This document shows, one piece after another, positions 1-7,633 of a DNA stretch of 18,946 nt. The position numbers were made by a program, and so were the translations under genes. The notes beneath the pieces are model-generated. The model saw only the letters and a list, made by a program, of their open reading frames with translations, did no database searches and was not told the DNA's origin. The stretch is from NCBI GenBank assembly GCA_947442115.1, contig CANEVK010000010.1, positions 1-18,946 of the forward strand, read 5' to 3'. The stretch comes from Bacteriovoracaceae bacterium. GTDB taxonomy: Bacteria; Bdellovibrionota; Bacteriovoracia; Bacteriovoracales; Bacteriovoracaceae. Numbering within the stretch: position 1 is the first letter of the stretch; each line of letters starts with the position of its first letter.

Positions 1-1698
1 ATAACAAATTACCGCTGTTTCCATGTGAATAAATATGATCAAGAGCAGGTGAATTTCTGTGAAGCCTACAAAGATTTATCAAACTTTTATCATCGAGGCC
101 ATCAAGCTGCATTCAGATTTGGACATAAAATCCAAAAATATAGAGATCAAAGACTGATTGAGAGAAGAGCAGATTTTGATCCTGGTAAATACTGTTCTTT
201 TTCTAAAAAAAGACAGATAAAAAACGCCCGAAGAGTTTTGCAAAGGCATGAGGAGCTAAGAGCGGACAAACGCATAAAAGAGATCCACATTTTGCTTCCT
301 ATTCATAAAAATAAATGTACTAAATTTTTATTTTATACAGACACAAATGAAAACTTAGAATCCTTAAAGTCGGAAAAGAAATACATTGAGGGCATTCAAG
401 TCGAGGTGATGACTTCAGATAAATATCCAGAAGCTCATTATTACACAGATGTTGAGATGAGTGAGATGTCATTCGATAAAGCCCTTTGCTATGAGGCTGA
501 ATCAGCATACTATGGACAATTTCTAACAAATAAATGGATGTCGATGAAAGAGGGATTAAAATCATCTCTGGCGCCGGCCCTTGTCGCTTCCCCGTCAACC
601 TCTCAAGTGATTGTTCCAGATCAATTATTGAGGGAAGGGACAGTTTCAGGATTAAGAAATATTATCTTGAGTATTGGAAATCAAAAAGAGGATCAAAAGC
701 GGGCGATTGATTTGAGGTCTGAGCAACAAAGTATTATTAAGAAGATAAAAAAGGACTATCGTCACACTATAAAATCCGGAAGTTTTGAAGGTTGCCAAAA
801 GATATTGGCCAAGAGAAATGTTGATATTAAGGAGTTTGAAGAGGATCTTAAACGGATTAATGAAATATCCCAGGAGAAGATGGTTCAACGTCAGATCGAG
901 TCTGATCTTCTAGAACACACATTTAAAAAACAAAAGAAAAAATTGAAACTTAATTGGGAGCTTATCAATGTTAATGATCTAGATTCTATCACATCTCTTT
1001 TGAAGTCCCCTCAGGTAGGGAATGTGATCATCATCAGTCATGGTAAATCAACTGGCCATCTAGTTGATTCACTGGAACAAGAATTGCCAAGAGAAGCTTT
1101 CAATCAATTATCTCCGACTTTAATGTCTTTGAACTTTTATTCTTGCCACAGTAAAAAACTCATCGATCTTTATGGTCTAAAAGATAAAATGTCTCGTTTA
1201 CCAAGTTTTTATAAAACTCGTTATGTGACAAATGTGACAGAAAATGAATTTATGGGCGAAACAAATCTCGCTCCGATGGCAGCTTTTGCTTATTATCTTG
1301 CTCGGCTTGACAAACATTTAAAGCGATCTTTTAAAGGTGCAGATCTCTTACAGAATGAATTCGGAAAAGAATTTCAGGCATTGGAAGATGAAAAAATGTG
1401 TCACTTAGATATCAGTGATTTTAAAATTACAAAAGGATCTTATGCCATAACGCTGAATGATGAATTCATCGTTTCACTCAATTCATCTCAAATGAGGGAT
1501 AGTGTTGAGTTTCCATGTCGCTTTATTAGTACTGATGCCCTTAATAACTTAAAAATTAAAAACATCATGAATGGTGGGGGTTCGGTCATTGAAAATTTGA
1601 AACAATTTAAACTGAGAATTGAATCACTGGAGCTAACTGAAAAAGAATCATCTCTTCGCATGAACAGTATGGTCATTTTTAAATTTAAATATCAATAA
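1..1698 (+). CDS. Unrecognised protein, 5'-partial, with possible caspase-fold His/Cys dyad
   Basis: I do not recognise the family. The reading frame is open from the first base of the window. The first GTG (25) has no ribosome binding site, so the true start, and any signal peptide, most likely lies upstream and the gene is 5'-partial. Counting from that GTG there are 557 residues. The N-terminal half is basic and helical, with a charged stretch that looks coiled-coil around residues 235-315. At 333-340 a hydrophobic strand ends in Ser-His-Gly (H339), and at 369-375 a second strand ends in Tyr-Ser-Cys-His-Ser (C374). This strand-HG then strand-C spacing is what clan CD (caspase/gingipain/CHAT) peptidases show, but the assignment is inference. 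The last ~130 residues look beta-rich. It stands alone on its strand and ends just before a bidirectional hairpin. Confidence 0.75.
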   Translation: MTNYRCFHVNKYDQEQVNFCEAYKDLSNFYHRGHQAAFRFGHKIQKYRDQRLIERRADFDPGKYCSFSKKRQIKNARRVLQRHEELRADKRIKEIHILLPIHKNKCTKFLFYTDTNENLESLKSEKKYIEGIQVEVMTSDKYPEAHYYTDVEMSEMSFDKALCYEAESAYYGQFLTNKWMSMKEGLKSSLAPALVASPSTSQVIVPDQLLREGTVSGLRNIILSIGNQKEDQKRAIDLRSEQQSIIKKIKKDYRHTIKSGSFEGCQKILAKRNVDIKEFEEDLKRINEISQEKMVQRQIESDLLEHTFKKQKKKLKLNWELINVNDLDSITSLLKSPQVGNVIIISHGKSTGHLVDSLEQELPREAFNQLSPTLMSLNFYSCHSKKLIDLYGLKDKMSRLPSFYKTRYVTNVTENEFMGETNLAPMAAFAYYLARLDKHLKRSFKGADLLQNEFGKEFQALEDEKMCHLDISDFKITKGSYAITLNDEFIVSLNSSQMRDSVEFPCRFISTDALNNLKIKNIMNGGGSVIENLKQFKLRIESLELTEKESSLRMNSMVIFKFKYQ

Positions 1699-1702
1699 AT
1701 GA

Positions 1703-1728
1703 AAAGAGGACGTCTCGGCGTCCTCTTT
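1703..1728. terminator. Bidirectional hairpin between convergent genes
   Basis: A perfect 10-bp stem (arms 1703-1712 and 1719-1728, loop TCTCGG) lies five bases after the stop of the plus-strand gene and 25 bases beyond the secG stop. The A/T ends of the stem give short U-runs in both directions (three T on the plus strand, four on the minus strand), so it could serve both transcripts. Confidence 0.75.
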
Positions 1729-1752
1729 AGTGATTCAGATGTAAAAATGAAA

Positions 1753-2166
1753 TTATTTTTTTTCAGCTGGGACCGAAGATACGGGAGCAGTTTCGGTTTT
1801 GGCCGGTTGAGCAGTTGTACTCTGAGTCTCAGTTGTCGCTTGAGCTGCTTCAGTTTCTTTCTTGTTGAGGGCTTCAACATCAGAATTAAGGGGAGCTGCA
1901 ACCGGAGCTTCATTATCAAAGAGAGAGCGTTTGGCTTCACGAGATTTAATCGTGGTAAGTACAATTGAGTTAATCATAAAACCAATAGCAAGTATGGTCG
2001 TGGTTTTAGTAAGAAAATTTCCTTTAGCAGAGCTAGAAAAAACCGCTTGAGAAGCGCCACTTCCCATAACAGCACCCATTTCAGCACCTTTACCGAACTG
2101 AAGCAGAACTGTAACAACTAAAAGAACACAGATAATAACATGTAGAGCAATAAGCATTGTAACCAT
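1753..2166 (-). CDS. secG: Preprotein translocase subunit SecG
   Basis: SecG is the small membrane subunit of the SecYEG translocon and helps SecA-driven export across the inner membrane. Two transmembrane segments (about 3-22 and 54-73) flank the typical cytoplasmic loop GKGAEMGAVMGSGASQAVF. At 137 residues it is longer than the common 75-110. The excess is a low-complexity tail (about 80-137) rich in Ala, Thr, Pro and Glu and ending in Lys-Lys. The chosen ATG is preceded by GGAG at a spacing of 8; the ATG three codons later is possible but has no better site. It follows tpiA by 68 bases on the same strand, an arrangement common in many bacteria, so it is probably co-transcribed with the glycolytic genes. 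The spacer is AT-rich and could hold a weak extra promoter. Confidence 0.95.
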   Translation of the reverse strand: MVTMLIALHVIICVLLVVTVLLQFGKGAEMGAVMGSGASQAVFSSSAKGNFLTKTTTILAIGFMINSIVLTTIKSREAKRSLFDNEAPVAAPLNSDVEALNKKETEAAQATTETQSTTAQPAKTETAPVSSVPAEKK

Positions 2167-2234
2167 TTAAATATCTCCAAAAATAAGTCTTATATATTTA
2201 GCAAGAATTCCAAGTCCTTAACAACAAAAAATGA

Positions 2235-2963
2235 TTATTTATCACCGCACAGTGCAAGAAAATCTGATGCTTTTAAGCTTGCACCACCCACTAGGCCACC
2301 ATCAATGTCTTGTTGGGCCAGTAATTCCTCAACGTTATCCGGCTTCACACTGCCTCCGTAAAGGATTCTTACTTTTGCACCAAAGTCTGGGAATTTCTTC
2401 ACCATCTCGGCCCGGATAAAGGCATGAACTTCTTGGGCCTGTTGGGGAGTCGCTGTTTTTCCAGTTCCAATCGCCCAGACCGGTTCGTAAGCAAGAACTA
2501 AATTTTCTGAATGAGCTTCACTAAGATCGTTTAGACCTTGGTGTATTTGATCACCTATGATGGCCAAAGTTTGATTGGATTCTCGCTCAGTAAGTGTTTC
2601 ACCAATACAGTAAATAACTTTGAGCCCTTCTCTCAGAGCTGTTTTAACTTTAGCATTTAAATTTTTAGAAGTTTCCTGGAAATATTGACGGCGCTCAGAG
2701 TGTCCTAGGATGACAAAGTGACCATCCATTTCTTTAAAAGTACGAGGAGAAACTTCTCCCGTGTAGGCACCACTAATAAATTCTGAACAATTTTGAAGAC
2801 CGGCGGGAATTCCGGAATTGATCACGAGTTTAACATAGAGAGATTGTGGGGCGATCCAAGCTTCACGTTGACTGGAAAATTTGGCCTTAAAGGAATCGAT
2901 AAACTCTGAGCACTCTTTTCCACTTTTATTCATTTTCCAATTGGCCACTAAAAGTTTTTTCAT
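2235..2963 (-). CDS. tpiA: Triosephosphate isomerase
   Basis: The enzyme interconverts dihydroxyacetone phosphate and glyceraldehyde 3-phosphate in the cytoplasm. The 242-residue TIM barrel carries all hallmark sites: substrate-binding N8 and K10 in ANWKMN, catalytic H88 in ILGHSERR, catalytic base E160 in AYEPVWAIGTGKTA (which also contains the mobile loop 6), and the phosphate-binding segments YGGSVKPDN (202-210) and DGGLVGGASL (221-230). Length is slightly below the usual ~250. The start has GGGAG at a spacing of 7, and the pgk stop is only two bases upstream, so translation is probably coupled. It is the third gene of gap-pgk-tpiA-secG. Confidence 0.97.
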   Translation of the reverse strand: MKKLLVANWKMNKSGKECSEFIDSFKAKFSSQREAWIAPQSLYVKLVINSGIPAGLQNCSEFISGAYTGEVSPRTFKEMDGHFVILGHSERRQYFQETSKNLNAKVKTALREGLKVIYCIGETLTERESNQTLAIIGDQIHQGLNDLSEAHSENLVLAYEPVWAIGTGKTATPQQAQEVHAFIRAEMVKKFPDFGAKVRILYGGSVKPDNVEELLAQQDIDGGLVGGASLKASDFLALCGDK

Positions 2964-2965
2964 GC

Positions 2966-4153
2966 TTAAACTCCCATCTTCAGGGCCTGCACACCTGGCA
3001 ATTCACCTTTTTCAATGTATTCCAAGCTTGCGCCACCACCCGTTGAAACGTGTGAGAACTTCGCTGCTTCACCAGATTCTTGAACAGCAGCAACTGAATC
3101 ACCACCACCTACGACTGAAAAGGCTTTCGTCGCTGCGATCGTATGAGCAATAGACATGGTTCCTTTGGCAAAATTTTTATTTTCAAAAAGCCCCATGGGA
3201 CCATTCCAGAAAATAGTTTTAGCAGTCTTAATGTGGTCAGCATAAGACTGAATCGTTTGTGGTCCAATATCTAGTCCAATTTGTCCTTCAGGTATACTAG
3301 TCCCAACACAAGGAGCTGGAGCTCCTTCCAGGGAGTCAGAAACGATGTGATCTTTTGGAAGTTGAATCTTTCCACCTTTGTCGGCCGCAAGAAGTTGTTT
3401 GGCCAGAGTAACATCTTCATCTGAACAAAGAGATTTTCCTACTGTTGCTCCTTTCGCTTTAAGAAATGGGTAGGCCATGGCCCCACCAATCAAAAGGGTA
3501 TCAACAAGCACTAACATTTTTTCAATCGTCTTAATCTTATCTGAAACTTTTGCTCCTCCGATGATCGCCACAAAAGGTTTTGCAGGCTTTTCAAGGAGAG
3601 TTGAGAGTGAATCAATTTCCTTTTTCATCAATAGACCTGCGTAGGCGCGATTTTTGAAAAAAGCATTAATGGCGTGAGTAGAGGAGTGCTTTCTGTGAGC
3701 GGCACCAAAGGCATCGTTGACATAGATGTCACCATACTGGGCAATTTTCTCAGCTAGCTCCATATCGTTTTTTTCTTCACCAGGAAGGAAGCGAATATTT
3801 TCTAAGAGAACAAGTTTTGTTTCAGGAAGATGAAGGAGGTTTTTGACTCCATTATCAACAGCTGATTCGGAAAGAATCACATCCATACCAAGCTTCGTGG
3901 CTAAGTATTCGGCCACTGGCTCAAGAGAGTACTTAGGGTTGACTTGACCATCAGGGCGACCAAGATGAGAGATCATGACAATTTTTGTCGCACCCTTCTC
4001 AAGAAGGAGACGTATGGTTGGAATCGCCTGATCAATACGACTCGTATCCGTGATCTTTCTTGGTTCAGTTTTTGTCAGAGGAACATTGAAGTCAAAGCGA
4101 GCAATGACTCGTTTACCTTTTAATTCAGCGTCCTGGATGGATTTTAATTGCAT
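2966..4153 (-). CDS. pgk: Phosphoglycerate kinase
   Basis: Phosphoglycerate kinase transfers the acyl phosphate of 1,3-bisphosphoglycerate to ADP, making ATP and 3-phosphoglycerate. The 395-residue length is normal. Visible family motifs are VIARFDFNVP (R19, D21, N23; substrate site), SHLGRPDG, the hinge-side segment LLENIRFLPGEEKND, IIGGAKVSDKI, FWNGPMGLFE, the nucleotide-loop GGGDS at 349-353 and STGGGASLE near 370-378. The start has GAGG a few bases upstream and lies nine bases after the gap stop. It uses the product of gap directly, which fits the operon order. Confidence 0.97.
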   Translation of the reverse strand: MQLKSIQDAELKGKRVIARFDFNVPLTKTEPRKITDTSRIDQAIPTIRLLLEKGATKIVMISHLGRPDGQVNPKYSLEPVAEYLATKLGMDVILSESAVDNGVKNLLHLPETKLVLLENIRFLPGEEKNDMELAEKIAQYGDIYVNDAFGAAHRKHSSTHAINAFFKNRAYAGLLMKKEIDSLSTLLEKPAKPFVAIIGGAKVSDKIKTIEKMLVLVDTLLIGGAMAYPFLKAKGATVGKSLCSDEDVTLAKQLLAADKGGKIQLPKDHIVSDSLEGAPAPCVGTSIPEGQIGLDIGPQTIQSYADHIKTAKTIFWNGPMGLFENKNFAKGTMSIAHTIAATKAFSVVGGGDSVAAVQESGEAAKFSHVSTGGGASLEYIEKGELPGVQALKMGV

Positions 4154-4162
4154 ATTATCCTC

Positions 4163-5191
4163 TTAAAGTTTTTGGCCGATGAAATTTGCAAGATCAATGA
4201 CGCGATTTGAGAATCCAACTTCATTATCATACCAGCTGACGATTTTGGCCGTTTGACCAATGACATTTGTGAGTTTTGAATCAAAGTATGAAGACTCAGT
4301 TGCTCCTAAGAAATCTATGGAGACAAGTTCTTCGTCAGTATAACCGAGAATACCTTTTAAATTTGCTTGAGAAGCTTTCTTCATGGCTTCATTGATTTCA
4401 GCTTTAGTGGCTTTTTTTTCAAGAGTCACAGTTAAATCAACCATTGAAACATCTGGAGTTGGAACGCGAACAGCGTATCCATCAAGTTTGCCAAGCATTT
4501 CCGGGATGACTTCCCCTAGAGCTTTGGCTGCACCTGTTGAAGTCGGGATCATACTCATCGCAGCTGCACGAGCTCGACGAAGGTCTGTGTGAGAATTATC
4601 CAAGATGTTTTGATCAGATGTATAGGCATGAACTGTGGTCATGAGACCATTCACAATACCGAAATTTTCATGAAGAACTTTTACGATAGGAGCGAGGCAG
4701 TTCGTTGTGCAAGAAGCATTAGAGATAATATGGTGCTTGCTTGAATCGTACTTATCAACGTTGATTCCCATGACGAATGTACCATCAAGATCTTTTCCGG
4801 GAGCGCACATAATAACTTTTTTGACAGTGCCTCTCATATGGAGACCAAGTTTTTCCTTATCTTTAAAAACACCTGTTGCATCAATCACAACTTGAGTTCC
4901 GTGAGCTGACCATTCAATTTCTTCAGGATTTTTTTTGTCATAAAATTTAATTTTTCTGCCAAGATAAGAAATCTCACGATTGGCCTCATCAAAAGAAAAA
5001 TCACCTTTCAGCTTCCCATGAAGAGAGTCATGCTTGATGAGGTGAATGTAGGGCTTTATATCTCCAGGATTATTAATCGCCACAACTTCGATATTTGTAT
5101 CCTGGCCCTGGGCTATTTTAGAAAAATAAGCACGAAGAATTGTTCTTCCAATTCGGCCCACACCATTGATACCAATTTTTACATTTTTCAT
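4163..5191 (-). CDS. gap: Type I glyceraldehyde-3-phosphate dehydrogenase with NADP-tolerant cofactor residues
   Basis: GAPDH oxidises glyceraldehyde 3-phosphate to 1,3-bisphosphoglycerate. I chose the ATG at 5191 (342 residues) because it has GAGGAG just upstream and begins directly with the Rossmann strand KIGINGVGRIGR; an in-frame ATG at 5203 would add four residues but lacks a ribosome site. The catalytic cysteine is C161 in SNASCTTNC and the partner histidine is H188 in TTVHAYTSDQ. SWYDNEVGFSNRV near the C-terminus is canonical. Two cofactor sites deviate from strictly NAD-specific enzymes. The usual Asp at the end of beta-2 (D32 in Bacillus numbering) is N41, within INNPGD, and the Leu-Pro pair (187-188) is N199-S200, within ILDNSHTDL. 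Similar changes occur in enzymes that accept NADP. It is the first gene of the gap-pgk-tpiA-secG operon. Confidence 0.96.
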   Translation of the reverse strand: MKNVKIGINGVGRIGRTILRAYFSKIAQGQDTNIEVVAINNPGDIKPYIHLIKHDSLHGKLKGDFSFDEANREISYLGRKIKFYDKKNPEEIEWSAHGTQVVIDATGVFKDKEKLGLHMRGTVKKVIMCAPGKDLDGTFVMGINVDKYDSSKHHIISNASCTTNCLAPIVKVLHENFGIVNGLMTTVHAYTSDQNILDNSHTDLRRARAAAMSMIPTSTGAAKALGEVIPEMLGKLDGYAVRVPTPDVSMVDLTVTLEKKATKAEINEAMKKASQANLKGILGYTDEELVSIDFLGATESSYFDSKLTNVIGQTAKIVSWYDNEVGFSNRVIDLANFIGQKL

Positions 5192-5195
5192 AAGA

Positions 5196-5201
5196 CTCCT
5201 C
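5196..5201 (-). promoter_or_regulatory. Ribosome binding site that decides the gap start
   Basis: On the minus strand GAGGAG lies four bases before the ATG at 5191. It overlaps the upstream in-frame ATG at 5203, which itself has no purine-rich site, so translation should begin at 5191. Confidence 0.7.
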
Positions 5202-5238
5202 ATGTCACTAACTTGATTTAGGAAATTGATCTAAAATT

Positions 5239-5265
5239 GAAGATATTTTAAGCGCTTAGAAGATA
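5239..5265. promoter_or_regulatory. Candidate operator in the divergent gap/exoribonuclease spacer
   Basis: The 186-base spacer between two divergent genes contains two exact copies of GAAGATA (5239-5245 and 5259-5265), 20 bp apart start to start (about two helical turns). They flank a perfect 10-bp palindrome, TAAGCGCTTA (5249-5258). The layout suggests a dimeric regulator site. I see no convincing -35/-10 pair for gap. For the plus-strand gene the best I see is weak: TTTACG (5302-5307) and TATTTT (5324-5329), 16 bases apart. Confidence 0.3.
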
Positions 5266-5377
5266 CTTCAGTTACTAGGTTTTGGGTAGCGGATTCCCTG
5301 ATTTACGTGTAACCTAAAATCCTTATTTTAAGTACTTGACGCTAGTTGTCCTGAATAAGTCAGCAAGGAAGACCCAA

Positions 5378-6472
5378 ATGACCAAAATTTTTATCTCAGA
5401 TCTTCAAGGTAAGGAAGAAATTGAGTCTCTTTTTTTTGTTAAAATCATCAACATCATGGAAGGCAAAGATGGAAGAAAATATTTTAATATTATTCTTTCT
5501 GATGCCACGGGAGATCTCGAATCTCGTCTTTGGCAATACTCTGAGGAAGTTGAAAAACAAATCACTAAAAATTCATTTGTTCGGGCCAGAGGGAAATTAA
5601 ATTTTTTTCAAGGGCGTAAGCAATTTATTGTTTCAAAGTTGGAGAAAATTTCTGCCTCTGAAGTTAATGAAAATGATTTTTTGATGAAAGCTGCCAAAGA
5701 CCCAGAGATCATGTTCAAAGAATTACTAAGCATCGTTGATAAACTTTCTGATGTTTATATTCGAGATTTGTTGAGAATGATTATTACAGATGGAGAAATT
5801 GCTCGCCGACTAAAGACTTGGCAGGCCGGTAAAACAATTCATCATGCCTATAAGTCTGGTTTACTCGAGCACATTTTGTCTTGTTCCTATCTGGCGATCA
5901 ATCTTTCAAGTCACTACAAAGTGAACGAGAATTATGTTGTCGCCGGATGTATCCTCCATGATTTATGCAAAATTTATGAACTCACTGACGGTATGAATGT
6001 TGAATACACGGAAGAGGGAAAACTTGTAGGTCACCTTGTTAAAGGACTAGAAATAGTCGATCGCTATTCCTATAAAATAAAAAACTTTCCTCATTATACA
6101 AAGATGCATTTAAAACATATTCTTCTTGCGCATCATGGAGAATATGAATATGGGTCTCCAAAAATTCCTCAGACCTCTGAGGCTTTCCTGGTTCATTTAA
6201 TTGATATGATGGATTCTAAAATGGGCACTATGGAGATGATTAAAAAAACAGATAATACAACGGGACATTGGTCTGGCTATATTAAGCATCTAGATCGAAT
6301 TGTCTATAAATCAGACTTACCTTTTTATCCTGAATATATAGTAGAAGAGGAAGAAGAAGAAAAACGTGAGCATCGTGAGCGCCCTGCTGCTGCACAAGTG
6401 AAGGGGAAGAATGCTCCAGAACCTAAAACCAGCATGGCGAAAATGCTTTCTGGATTAAAAGTTGAGGAATAA
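5378..6472 (+). CDS. YhaM-like 3'-5' exoribonuclease (OB fold plus HD domain)
   Basis: The protein resembles the YhaM/CBF1 family of metal-dependent 3'-5' exoribonucleases acting on single-stranded RNA. Using the ATG at 5378 (AAGGAAG upstream, spacing 6) it has 364 residues; an upstream in-frame TTG at 5336 is not supported. An OB-fold nucleic-acid domain covers about 5-92. The HD domain covers about 145-320, with H165 in the GLLEH segment, H194-D195 in CILHDLCKIYE, H252-H253 in LAHHGEYEYGSP, and D276 in LVHLIDMMDSK, as in the family. The tail (about 322-364) is low-complexity, starting with a run of six Glu then basic and Ala/Pro-rich, possibly a contact surface. The SDR gene follows three bases later, probably in the same transcript. 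The family is best studied in Firmicutes, so its role here is inferred. Confidence 0.88.
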   Translation: MTKIFISDLQGKEEIESLFFVKIINIMEGKDGRKYFNIILSDATGDLESRLWQYSEEVEKQITKNSFVRARGKLNFFQGRKQFIVSKLEKISASEVNENDFLMKAAKDPEIMFKELLSIVDKLSDVYIRDLLRMIITDGEIARRLKTWQAGKTIHHAYKSGLLEHILSCSYLAINLSSHYKVNENYVVAGCILHDLCKIYELTDGMNVEYTEEGKLVGHLVKGLEIVDRYSYKIKNFPHYTKMHLKHILLAHHGEYEYGSPKIPQTSEAFLVHLIDMMDSKMGTMEMIKKTDNTTGHWSGYIKHLDRIVYKSDLPFYPEYIVEEEEEEKREHRERPAAAQVKGKNAPEPKTSMAKMLSGLKVEE

Positions 6473-6475
6473 TTC

Positions 6476-7213
6476 ATGAGAATTTTTATCACTGGTGGAA
6501 CTACGGGAATTGGAAACTCTATCGGACAGATGTTCGTGAAAGGTGGAGGAAAGGTTGGAGTTTGTGGATTCCAGAATCCCAGCGAGATCAAGGATCTTCC
6601 AACTGGGTTCACTTACTATCAAGCTGATGTCACAGATGAGTCAGCTCTTAAAAATGCCATCGATCAATTTGCCCAAGATCAAGGTGGAGTGGATATTGTG
6701 ATTGCTAATGCCGGTATGAACATGCCGAAGACGCTGATTCCTGATACGCAGAAAGGTAAAATTGTCACTCAGGTCAATGTTATGGGTGTCATCCATACTT
6801 TCAGCGCGGCCCTGCCACATTTTTTAAAGCAAAAACATGGTCACTTTGTGGCGATCAGCTCTCTCTCAGGTCTCAATGGTCTTCCTGGTATGAGTTACTA
6901 CGGAGCGAGTAAAGCTTTTGTTTCCACATTTTGTGAAGGCCTTGCAGTTGATCTTCATCATGAAAACATTAGTGTGACTTGTGTGCATCCAGGATTTATT
7001 GCCACTACTTTTACCAGTAAAAATACTCACCCGATGCCCTTTCTTTTAACTCAAGATCAGGCCGCTGAAGATATCTATAAGGCGATTATTAATCGCAAAA
7101 CTCATCTCTATTTTCCGAGAGTGCCATCATTATTTATGGGGCTATTGAGAAGATTACCGAGATCTCTTTATTATCCGATTATGAAGAGAGACTTACTCAA
7201 GCTAAGGCATTAG
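6476..7213 (+). CDS. Short-chain dehydrogenase/reductase (classical SDR)
   Basis: This 245-residue protein is a classical SDR: NAD(P)-dependent oxidoreductase, substrate unknown. It has the N-terminal dinucleotide motif TGGTTGIG (6-13), D51-V52 for adenine contact, NAG at 78-80, N101, the catalytic Ser near 129, and Y142xxxK146 in YYGASK. PG of the C-terminal HPGF segment follows. The end (about 205-245) is basic and aromatic with a hydrophobic patch, resembling SDRs that sit on membranes or act on lipids; that is inference. GAGG lies eight bases before the ATG. Its stop codon is inside a 14-bp palindrome and overlaps the last bases of the convergent gene, so its final residues LKLRH are encoded by one arm of the hairpin. 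Confidence 0.93.
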   Translation: MRIFITGGTTGIGNSIGQMFVKGGGKVGVCGFQNPSEIKDLPTGFTYYQADVTDESALKNAIDQFAQDQGGVDIVIANAGMNMPKTLIPDTQKGKIVTQVNVMGVIHTFSAALPHFLKQKHGHFVAISSLSGLNGLPGMSYYGASKAFVSTFCEGLAVDLHHENISVTCVHPGFIATTFTSKNTHPMPFLLTQDQAAEDIYKAIINRKTHLYFPRVPSLFMGLLRRLPRSLYYPIMKRDLLKLRH

Positions 7214-7227
7214 TGCCTTAGCTTGAG
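7196..7227. terminator. 14-bp palindromic hairpin spanning both convergent stop codons
   Basis: Arms 7196-7209 and 7214-7227 are perfect inverted repeats with a TTAG loop. The loop holds the TAG stop of the plus-strand SDR gene (7211-7213) and the TAA stop of the minus-strand gene (7212-7210). Neither side has a strong U-run, so termination may depend on the unusually long stem or on Rho. Confidence 0.7.
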
Positions 7228-7629
7228 AATTGAATTCATTACACGTCCATATCCAGCTCCAAACACGTTTAAAATCACCGCTAGATTCCAAATATTCATA
7301 TGATGGGCCGGGAGTAATTGAAGAAATTGCCCCCCAATCATGATCGCCACGATCGTAAAGGACAAAAAGACATCCAGAGAGTTTCCAAAATCTTGCCACA
7401 TCGTCTTACGTTGGGGAGATGGTCGTTTGAATTTTCTCACCATGAGCGAGAGGAGGCAGGCATCCATGAGCCGTTTTCTTGTGATGATAAGAAATCCTAG
7501 ATTAAGAACATTGATCACCAAATCAATAAAACCTAAAGCTGTGAGCCAGTGCTGACCCCAAAGCAAACCAGATAAGATTTTAAAGGCACAAAAAGGGAGT
7601 CCAATAGTGATGATTTCAATGAGTTCCAT
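7210..7629 (-). CDS. Small four-helix membrane protein, function unknown
   Basis: I do not recognise this 139-residue protein. It has about four hydrophobic helices (roughly 2-22, 27-50, 83-103, 108-128) and a basic loop between helices two and three (MVRKFKRPSPQRKTMW), which suggests that loop faces the cytoplasm. I start it at the ATG at 7629, four bases after the preceding stop codon. Longer in-frame versions begin inside the upstream gene and add a non-hydrophobic leader. There is no clear ribosome site, so coupling with the upstream beta-propeller gene is likely. It is the last gene of the eight-gene operon, and its last five residues, LKLRH, are identical to those of the convergent SDR because of the shared palindrome. 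Confidence 0.8.
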   Translation of the reverse strand: MELIEIITIGLPFCAFKILSGLLWGQHWLTALGFIDLVINVLNLGFLIITRKRLMDACLLSLMVRKFKRPSPQRKTMWQDFGNSLDVFLSFTIVAIMIGGQFLQLLPAHHMNIWNLAVILNVFGAGYGRVMNSILKLRH

Positions 7630-7633
7630 GGTA

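Noticed and set aside
1699..1968. Plus-strand open frame opposite secG
   Set aside because: It starts inside the terminator hairpin, is antisense to a clear SecG, and has Ser/Cys/Arg-rich shadow composition without a ribosome site.
4383..4592. Plus-strand frame opposite gap
   Set aside because: Antisense shadow of highly conserved GAPDH coding sequence.
5336..5377. Upstream TTG start for the exoribonuclease
   Set aside because: No ribosome binding site, non-conserved leader residues, and a good AAGGAAG site before the ATG at 5378.
7202..7399. Second minus-strand frame over the small membrane protein
   Set aside because: Shifted shadow of the longer membrane protein, which has a coherent four-helix pattern and correct operon spacing.
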